Below are positions 58,192 to 64,000 of a stretch of 64,000 nt of DNA, piece by piece. The stretch is from NCBI RefSeq assembly GCF_021390675.1, contig NZ_JAJEJV010000004.1:2728001-2792000 (forward strand), read 5' to 3'. The notes beneath the pieces were generated by a model that searched no databases, was not told where the DNA came from, and saw only the letters and a list, made by a program, of their open reading frames with translations. A program made the position numbers and the translations under genes. The DNA comes from Dyella sp. 2HG41-7 (GTDB lineage: Bacteria > Pseudomonadota > Gammaproteobacteria > Xanthomonadales > Rhodanobacteraceae). Every line of letters starts with the position of its first letter. The first letter of the stretch is position 1.

Positions 58192-59712
58192 TTACGCCTC
58201 TGGGCGCATATACGGGAACAACAACACATCGCGAATCGACGCCGAATTGGTGAACAACATCACCAGACGATCGATGCCGATGCCAAGACCGCCGGTCGGC
58301 GGCAAGCCTACTTCCAGCGCGCGAATGTAGTCGGCGTCGAAATGCATGGCTTCGTCGTCGCCCGATTCCTTCGCATCCACCTGCGCCTGGAAGCGCGCGG
58401 CCTGATCTTCCGGATCGTTCAATTCGGAGAAGCCGTTGGCGAGTTCCTTGCCGTTGATAAACAGCTCGAAACGATCGGTGATGCCCTTGTCGACATCGTT
58501 CTCGCGCGCCAGCGGCGACACTTCCACCGGATGATCGATGATGAAGGTGGGTTGCACCAAGGTGTGCTCTACCGTCTTCTCGAAGATTTCCAGCAGCAAC
58601 TTGCCCCAGCCGTAGCCCGGCTTTACATGCACACCTAGGCGCGCGGCGTGCGCGGCCATGGCGTCGCGATTGCGCAGTTCTTCGCGCTTGATATCGGGAT
58701 TGAGCTCAAGCACTGCGTCTTCCATGCGCCAGCGACGGAATGCGGGGCCGACGTCGATCTCCGCGCCTTCCCATGCCAGCTTGGTGGTGCCCAGCACGTT
58801 TTTGGCCGTGTCGCGAATCACGTTCTCGGTGAGATCCATGATCTCGTGATACGTGGCGTAGGCCTGGTACAACTCCAGCATCGTGAACTCGGGGTTGTGC
58901 CGGGTCGACACGCCTTCGTTGCGGAAGTTGCGGTTGATTTCGTAGACGCGGTCGAAGCCGCCGACCACCAGACGCTTCAAGTACAACTCGGGCGCCACGC
59001 GCAGATACAAATCGATATCGAGCGCGTTGTGATGCGTAATGAACGGACGCGCCGTGGCGCCGCCGGGGATGATATGCATCATCGGCGTTTCCACTTCCAT
59101 AAAGCGGTACGGCTCGGCTTCGAGCCATTTGCGCATGTAGCCGATGATCTTGGAGCGCGTCATAAAGGCGCTGCGCGCTTCTTCGGTCACGATCAGATCG
59201 ACGTAACGCTGGCGATAGCGTTGCTCCACATCGGCGAGGCCATGCCACTTGTCGGGCAAAGGGCGCAGACTCTTGGTCAACAGACGCAGCTCGCGCACCT
59301 TCACCGACAATTCGCCGGTCTTGGTGCGCATCAATACGCCTTCCGCGCCCACGATATCGCCGACGTCCCAACCCTTGAAGGCTTCGTAGGTGGCTTCGCC
59401 AACCGTGCCTTGATGGATAAAGAGTTGGATACGGCCGGTGAAATCCTGCATCTGCACAAAGCTGACTTTGCCTTGCACGCGCTTGAGCACGATGCGTCCG
59501 GCCACTTTTACAATGCGCGCAGCCGCTTCGATCGCTTCGGCGGTATGCGTTTCTTTATCGGCGAATTCGGTCTGCAAGTCGCCCGCGAAATTGTCGACTT
59601 TGAAATCATTCGGGAACGCGATGCCTTGCGTGCGCAGCGCGCTGAGTTTTTCGCGGCGCTCGGCAATCAGCTTGTTCTCGTCGATGATCGGGGTGTCGGT
59701 GGATTCGCTCAT
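58192..59712 (-). CDS. lysS: Lysyl-tRNA synthetase (class II)
   Basis: A 506-residue class II enzyme: an OB-fold anticodon-binding domain (about 60-150; [28 protein letters not shown]), motif 1 (FMEVETPMM), motif 2 ([24 protein letters not shown]) and motif 3 ([17 protein letters not shown]). ATG 59712 gives the standard length. The prfB-lysS pair is conserved across bacteria, but here a small gene lies between them. Confidence 0.95.
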   Translation of the reverse strand: MSESTDTPIIDENKLIAERREKLSALRTQGIAFPNDFKVDNFAGDLQTEFADKETHTAEAIEAAARIVKVAGRIVLKRVQGKVSFVQMQDFTGRIQLFIHQGTVGEATYEAFKGWDVGDIVGAEGVLMRTKTGELSVKVRELRLLTKSLRPLPDKWHGLADVEQRYRQRYVDLIVTEEARSAFMTRSKIIGYMRKWLEAEPYRFMEVETPMMHIIPGGATARPFITHHNALDIDLYLRVAPELYLKRLVVGGFDRVYEINRNFRNEGVSTRHNPEFTMLELYQAYATYHEIMDLTENVIRDTAKNVLGTTKLAWEGAEIDVGPAFRRWRMEDAVLELNPDIKREELRNRDAMAAHAARLGVHVKPGYGWGKLLLEIFEKTVEHTLVQPTFIIDHPVEVSPLARENDVDKGITDRFELFINGKELANGFSELNDPEDQAARFQAQVDAKESGDDEAMHFDADYIRALEVGLPPTGGLGIGIDRLVMLFTNSASIRDVLLFPYMRPEA

Positions 59713-59771
59713 GAGTCTGCGGGTGTCTTGTGGTGATTGTTGAATGAGGGCTTGGCGTCGCTCAGCCTTGC

Positions 59772-60125
59772 TCAATTGCCTTTGCCGAAAACTTTTTTGG
59801 TCGCGTTCTTGGTGGCTTCCCAGCCTTCCTTTGCGCCGTGACCAATGGCGACGCCGGCATCGCGGGCACCGTGACCGACAGCGATACCCGCCTTCTTCGC
59901 GCCGTGGCCGATGCCCGTGCCCGCCTCTTTTGCGCCATGTCCAACGGATGTGGCGGCATGCTTGGTGGCGTGCCCGACATCGCGTGCGCCATTGCCGATA
60001 TCGTGTCCGGCCGCTTTCGTGTCGTCCTTGACGGTTTGGCCGAAACTACCGGCGCTCGCCACGCCGCTAAAAACCGCGAGCGTCACGAACGCGAACAGGG
60101 CTGTGCAGAGGGTCTTGCGATTCAT
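59772..60125 (-). CDS. Secreted small repeat protein with 11-residue GHGAK repeats
   Basis: A 117-residue protein with a signal peptide ([20 protein letters not shown]..., cleavage after ASA). The mature part has consecutive 11-residue units ([55 protein letters not shown]), a period that forms amphipathic helices as in LEA-like or lipid-associated proteins. The role is unknown; envelope stress protection is a guess. It lies between prfB and lysS on the same strand. Confidence 0.75.
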   Translation of the reverse strand: MNRKTLCTALFAFVTLAVFSGVASAGSFGQTVKDDTKAAGHDIGNGARDVGHATKHAATSVGHGAKEAGTGIGHGAKKAGIAVGHGARDAGVAIGHGAKEGWEATKNATKKVFGKGN

Positions 60126-60166
60126 GCGGTGATTCCTCGCTCGGGTCGTCGGGTACATCCACATCA

Positions 60167-61292
60167 TTACGCATCAAGACGCTTGGCGCCGGCATCCAGG
60201 CCCGCTTTCAAACTGGCTTCCACGAATTCGTCCAGATCGCCGTCCAGCACCTTCTGCGTATCCGTGCGTTCGATGCCGGTGCGCAGGTCTTTGATGCGGC
60301 TCTGGTCCAGCACATAGTTGCGGATCTGGCTGCCCCAGCCAATGTCGGATTTGGTCGCTTCCAACGCATCCTTTTCCGCATTGCGCTTTTGCATTTCCAG
60401 CTCGTACAACTTGGCGGCCAGCATTTTCATGGCGCGGTCGCGGTTGGCGTGCTGGCTGCGTTCGGTCTGGCACGCCACGACCACGCCGGACGGAACGTGC
60501 GTGATACGCACGGCCGATTCGGTTTTGTTGACGTGCTGGCCGCCGGCGCCGGACGAACGGTACACGTCGGTTTTCAGATCCGCCGGATTGATTTCGATAT
60601 CGATATCGTCGTCCACTTCCGGCGACACGAATACAGAGGTAAAGCTGGTGTGTCGGCGATTGTCGGAATCGAACGGACTTTTGCGTACGAGACGATGCAC
60701 GCCGATTTCGGTTTTCAGCCAGCCGTAGGCGTAATCGCCTTCCACGCGGAACGTGGCGGATTTGATGCCGGCCACATCGCCCGCGCTCACTTCCATCAAT
60801 TCGGCTTTCCAACCGCGCGATTCGCACCAGCGCAAGTACATGCGCAGAAGAATTTCCGCCCAGTCCTGCGCTTCGGTGCCGCCGGCGCCGGCCTGTATGT
60901 CGACGAAGGCGTTGGCCGGATCCATCTTGCCGGAGAACATGCGCTGGAATTCCAGCTTGCTCACGTCGGCGTCGAGTTTGGCCACATCGGTTTGCACCGA
61001 TTGCACGGTGGCGTCGTCGCCATCTTCGGCCGCCATGTCCAGCAGCTCGCCGGCATCCGTCAAACCCGCCGTGATGCGGTCGATACCGCTAACGATGGTG
61101 TCGAGGCGGGCGCGTTCGCGGCCCAGTTCTTGCGCGCGCGGCGGATCGTCCCACACGGTGGGGCTTTCCAGTTCGCGGCTTACTTCTTCCAGACGCTCGC
61201 GTTTGGCGTCGTAGTCAAAGATACCCCCTAAGCGATTCGATGCGGGCCGTAAGGTCCGCGATCTGCGCAAGGATCGGATTGGTTTCGATCAT
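60167..61292 (-). CDS. prfB: Peptide chain release factor 2, made by programmed +1 frameshift
   Basis: ATG 61292 opens a 25-codon frame ([14 protein letters not shown]...) that stops at an in-frame TGA (61217-61215). The slip site AGGGGG TAT CTT TGA C is identical to that of E. coli prfB: the internal Shine-Dalgarno-like AGGGGG sits 6 bases from CTT-TGA. A shift to CTT-T-GAC continues into [12 protein letters not shown]. The main frame ends at 60167 and carries SPF ([11 protein letters not shown], codon recognition) and GGQ ([11 protein letters not shown]). Only the joined reading gives a complete RF2 of about 374 residues. Confidence 0.96.
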
Positions 61293-61437
61293 GTTCGAAT
61301 GAGCCTGATAGGTCGTCGCCGAGACGGCGCGAGGTAAACGGTTATCGTAGCAAACCGGGTACGAACGCGCCTACCCGCCGGCTTTGCGGCCAGCGGGCTC
61401 CGGCGGGGCTCAATTCAGACAAAAAGCGTAAACAGCG

Positions 61438-63108
61438 TCACGGCGCAGCCTGGAGCGCATGCTCATGCACGCCACGCACCGCGCGGCCGGACGGATCGGC
61501 CATTGCCGCAAACGCAGGGTCCCACGCCAACGCCGCCGGGGACGAGCACGCAATCGACTTGCCACCGGGCACGGTCGCCGCGCAGGCTTCGCCCGGAAAA
61601 TGTTTCTCGAAAATCCGGCGATACAAATACGCCTCTTTCGTGGCCGGCGTGTTGAACGGATAGCGGGACGCGGCAGCGGCGAATTCGCGGTCGCTGATGG
61701 CTTGCTCGGCGTGCGCCTTCAGGCCATCGATCCAGCCGTAACCGACACCGTCGCTGAACTGTTCTTTTTGTCGCCACAGAATCGATTCCGGCAACGCGCC
61801 CACAAACGCTTCGCGCAGCACGGCTTTTTCGATACGGCCATTGCCCGCCATCTTGTGTGCGGCGTCCATGCTCATGGCCGTTTCCATAAATTCCAGATCG
61901 AGGAACGGCACGCGTGCTTCCACGCCCCAGGCCATCATGGATTTGTTCGCGCGCAGGCAATCGTAGCTGTGCAAGGCGTCGAGCTTGCGCACGGTTTCTT
62001 CGTGGAACGCTTCGGGCGACGGCGCTTTGTGGAAATAGAGATAACCGCCGAAGATTTCATCCGAACCTTCACCCGACAGCACCATCTTTACGCCCATCGC
62101 CTTGATGCGACGGGCCAGCAGATACATCGGCGTGGATGCGCGAATCGTAGTTACGTCATACGTTTCGATATGGCGAATCACTTCCGGCAGCGCGTCCAAA
62201 CCTTCCGCAAACGTATAGACGAAACCGTGATGCACCGTGCCGAGCGCATCGGCCACCACTTTCGCGGCGGCGAGATCGGGCGAACCTTCCAAGCCGATAG
62301 CGAAGGAGTGCAAACGCGGCCACCACGCTTCGCTGCGGTCGTCGTCTTCCACGCGCTCGCGTGCGAAGCGCGCCGCGCAAGCCGCCACCAAGGAGGAATC
62401 CAAACCGCCGGACAACAACACGCCATACGGCACATCCGTCATCAACTGACGATGTACCGCTTGTTCGAATGCCTGGCGCAATGCTTGCGGCTGATGACCT
62501 TTGGTCGCCGCGTAGTCGCGCCACGGACGCTTGTAGTAACTCTGCAATTGCCCGGTTTCGCTGTCGTAAACATGCCCCGGCGGAAACGGCGCCACATCCG
62601 CGCAGACGCCCACCAACGCTTTCATTTCCGACGCTACGCACAATCGACCATGCTCATCGTGTCCCCAATACAGCGGGCAAACGCCGATCGGGTCGCGCGC
62701 AATCACATAGCGCTTGGCGTCGCCGTCCCACAGCGCGAACGCAAAAATGCCGTTGAGCTTGGTAAGAAAATCCGTGCCGTGTTCGCGATAAAGCGCGTTG
62801 ATCACTTCGCAATCCGAACCGGTCGTGAAATCGTAGCTGCTGTGCGCGCGCAGCTCGCGATGGTTGTAGATCTCCCCGTTCACCGCCAACGCGAGATGAC
62901 CATCGCGGGAGCGCAACGGCTGCGCGCCGCTGGCCGGGTCCACGATGGCGAGGCGTTCATGCACCAGGATGGCGCCCGCGTCGACGAACACGCCGCTCCA
63001 GTCCGGCCCGCGATGACGCTGACGCTGCGACAGCTCCAGGGCCAGCAGTCGTAACGCGGCGAAATCGTCGCCCGGCTGCAGATCGAACATTCCAAAGATG
63101 GCGCACAT
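61438..63108 (-). CDS. asnB: Asparagine synthetase B (glutamine-hydrolysing)
   Basis: A 556-residue cytoplasmic enzyme: N-terminal Ntn glutaminase beginning MCAIFGMF with Cys2 as nucleophile and the RHRGPDWSG and NGEIYNHRELR blocks, then the synthetase PP-loop VLLSGGLDSSLVAA. It makes asparagine from aspartate, glutamine and ATP. The gene is preceded by a leader ORF and intrinsic terminator that look like an attenuator responsive to asparagine. AGGA lies about 10 bases before the ATG. Confidence 0.95.
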   Translation of the reverse strand: MCAIFGMFDLQPGDDFAALRLLALELSQRQRHRGPDWSGVFVDAGAILVHERLAIVDPASGAQPLRSRDGHLALAVNGEIYNHRELRAHSSYDFTTGSDCEVINALYREHGTDFLTKLNGIFAFALWDGDAKRYVIARDPIGVCPLYWGHDEHGRLCVASEMKALVGVCADVAPFPPGHVYDSETGQLQSYYKRPWRDYAATKGHQPQALRQAFEQAVHRQLMTDVPYGVLLSGGLDSSLVAACAARFARERVEDDDRSEAWWPRLHSFAIGLEGSPDLAAAKVVADALGTVHHGFVYTFAEGLDALPEVIRHIETYDVTTIRASTPMYLLARRIKAMGVKMVLSGEGSDEIFGGYLYFHKAPSPEAFHEETVRKLDALHSYDCLRANKSMMAWGVEARVPFLDLEFMETAMSMDAAHKMAGNGRIEKAVLREAFVGALPESILWRQKEQFSDGVGYGWIDGLKAHAEQAISDREFAAAASRYPFNTPATKEAYLYRRIFEKHFPGEACAATVPGGKSIACSSPAALAWDPAFAAMADPSGRAVRGVHEHALQAAP

Positions 63109-63151
63109 GACAGATTTTCCTTTTGCTCGCTCGGTGGTGAAACGTTGAAAA

Positions 63152-63178
63152 ACAAAAGGGCCCGCACTTGGCGGGCCC
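63152..63178 (-). terminator. Attenuator terminator upstream of asnB
   Basis: On the minus strand GGGCCCGC pairs with GCGGGCCC across a 4-5-base loop and is followed by TTTTGTTTTT. It sits between the leader ORF and asnB, 44 bases before the asnB ATG. Its 5' arm GGGCCCGCC can alternatively pair with GGCGGGTCC at 63224-63216 just before the leader stop codon. Confidence 0.85.
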
Positions 63179-63207
63179 TTTTGCGTGTGTATGGTTGTTT
63201 CTTTCGC

Positions 63208-63327
63208 CTACACGCGGACCCGCCTGCGATTGCAGGTATTGTTATTCGCGTTGTTATTCAGCGCCGCAGCAACACCGGCCGCAAAAGCGGCGTTGGTTGC
63301 AAGATAGCTGGCGGCGAAAGCGTTCAT
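63208..63327 (-). CDS. Asparagine-rich leader peptide of the asnB attenuator
   Basis: A 39-codon ORF that begins MNAFAASYLATNAAF and holds nine Asn codons, seven of them in the ten-codon run NNNANNNTCN (codons 24-33). It ends with RRRVRV and TAG 30 bases before the terminator 5' arm. A hairpin CCTGC/GCAGG (63236-63223) overlaps the last Asn codon, as a pause/protector hairpin would. A weak ribosome site (GAG) precedes the ATG. The peptide probably has no function of its own; ribosome stalling on Asn codons is the signal. Confidence 0.8.
   Translation of the reverse strand: MNAFAASYLATNAAFAAGVAAALNNNANNNTCNRRRVRV
63216..63236 (-). promoter_or_regulatory. Pause hairpin and antiterminator segment of the asnB leader
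   Basis: CCTGCAATCGCAGG (63236-63223) forms the 1:2 hairpin. GGCGGGTCC (63224-63216) is complementary over nine bases (one G-U pair) to GGGCCCGCC (63178-63170), the 5' arm of the terminator. The segments therefore form mutually exclusive structures as in the his, trp and leu leaders. Confidence 0.75.
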
Positions 63328-63387
63328 GGCTCGACTACATCACAAGGCAACGCGGCGCGCAAGCCGAAATTCGCACAATTCCGCCGC

Positions 63388-63416
63388 TCAGTAAGGCCAT
63401 CTGGTCATAACGCCAA
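63388..63416 (-). promoter_or_regulatory. Possible promoter of the asnB leader transcript
   Basis: TTGGCG (63416-63411) and TACTGA (63393-63388) are 17 bases apart on the minus strand. Transcription would begin about 55 bases before the leader ATG. The -10 is not strong. Confidence 0.45.
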
Positions 63417-63442
63417 AACAGCGGAATACGGGCGCCCTGAAC

Positions 63443-63808
63443 TCAGGGCGACGCAACCCAACGCACGGCCTCTTCGAACTCGGCATTGGTAAACAATTTG
63501 AACTGAGTGGGCATCGCAAAGCCGAACATGCTCGACATCACGCGAATCCAGCCCACGTCAGTGACCAGTGCGGTGCGTTCCCAGCCGCTGATATGGCGGA
63601 AACCGAGTTTGACGTCGTCCCACATCGCCCCAGGCGCGAAGCCCACGAAGTCGTCGCCGACATGCACCACGAGGCGCAGTTTGGGATTCAAGGCAAACGC
63701 TGCCTCGATGTCCGGCACCATCACACTCTCATAGTCCTGCGCGGTCACCAGGTCGCGCATGCGAAAACCAAGGACACCGGCGGGCAAAGTCGGAAGTTGC
63801 TCGATCAT
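63443..63808 (-). CDS. SpoIIAA-like (STAS/SEC14-type) protein
   Basis: A 121-residue soluble protein. The layout (GFRMRDLVTAQDYESVMVPDIEAAF, LRLVVHVGDDFVGFAPGAMWDDVKLG, RTALVTDVGWIRVM) fits the SpoIIAA-like family (PF11964-type), thought to bind lipid or a small ligand. ATG 63808 is preferred to one 30 bases upstream. Function unknown. Confidence 0.75.
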   Translation of the reverse strand: MIEQLPTLPAGVLGFRMRDLVTAQDYESVMVPDIEAAFALNPKLRLVVHVGDDFVGFAPGAMWDDVKLGFRHISGWERTALVTDVGWIRVMSSMFGFAMPTQFKLFTNAEFEEAVRWVASP

Positions 63809-63856
63809 GGCGACGCTCCTAGGGATGCTCTGACCCATTCTACGCAGGCGTCACCT

Positions 63857-63946
63857 GCTTGTCCGTTTGCAGGCCACAGGACTATCGGTGAAGGCAGACT
63901 GGCTGTCTGTCGAGACGATGGGCCGAAGGCATGCAAACGGACAAGC
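63857..63946. repeat. 15-bp perfect inverted repeat at the window edge
   Basis: GCTTGTCCGTTTGCA (63857-63871) and TGCAAACGGACAAGC (63932-63946) are perfect reverse complements 60 bases apart. No ORF is between them. It may be an RNA structure, a small mobile element or a repeat pair. Confidence 0.55.
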
Positions 63947-64000
63947 CGGCCCGGAGGGTGATGTCCAGAGGGCTCGCAGAGTGCGCCGCGTGGCTTGAAC

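Noticed and set aside
63139-63330. T-box riboswitch upstream of asnB
   Set aside because: No T-box sequence or specifier-loop layout; the Asn-rich ORF explains the terminator better.

Overview
The window looks like a chromosome segment of a high-GC gammaproteobacterium of the Xanthomonadales (Lysobacterales), most likely a Rhodanobacteraceae member (Dyella/Rhodanobacter/Luteibacter type). The support is a his operon headed by a TrpR-like gene with bifunctional hisB and hisIE, the folC-SPOR-cvpA-purF order, a lone kynurenine 3-monooxygenase, a HiPIP, and a prfB with the classical frameshift site. The genus is an inference from family resemblance only.

Layout. 1-3.4 kb: tail of an outer-membrane barrel gene and two APC amino-acid permeases. 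3.4-7.4 kb: a candidate small RNA, a Tat-exported HiPIP, the methionine-salvage genes mtnB-mtnD-mtnC and a C13-family peptidase. 7.4-14.8 kb: a complete, tightly overlapping histidine operon on the minus strand (TrpR-like, hisG, D, C, B, H, A, F, IE) with a readable promoter. 14.9-19.2 kb: DUF998 protein, a long MIO ammonia-lyase, hisS and tRNA-Pro(CGG). 19.2-23.6 kb: MocR-type regulator, an outer-membrane protein with a possible coupled leader ORF, an exported methyltransferase and a DUF455 protein. 23.6-28.3 kb: folC-SPOR-cvpA-purF. 28.3-38.2 kb: slipin/NfeD pair, cytochrome c-linked sugar dehydrogenase, small proteins, SGNH hydrolase, DUF1080 protein, an asparagine-synthase-like protein without a glutaminase domain, and kmo. 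38.9-40.2 kb: a secreted beta-helix protein.

40.3-48.2 kb is an accessory, visibly AT-richer region next to the 3' end of tRNA-Leu(GAG). It carries small orphans, an Mrr-like nuclease, a compact three-gene set (nucleotide kinase; kinase fused to a PurA/PurZ-like ligase; ADP-ribosyltransferase-like protein) and a Kiwa defence pair (kwaA-kwaB). I read it as a defence island; the three-gene set is the best candidate for an undescribed system. 48.2-64 kb returns to core genes: secG, tpiA, an SDR, a VIT1-type transporter, a 2-oxoglutarate/Fe(II)-type oxygenase, glmM, folP, orn, sbcB, DUF2461, lysS, an 11-residue-repeat secreted protein, prfB and asnB.

The clearest regulatory discovery is upstream of asnB: a 39-codon leader ORF with seven Asn codons in a ten-codon stretch, a pause hairpin, an antiterminator segment and an intrinsic terminator. 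This is the full architecture of ribosome-mediated attenuation, here apparently sensing asparagine. Three composite inverted-repeat elements (42.1, 51.3 and 58.1 kb) are also present.
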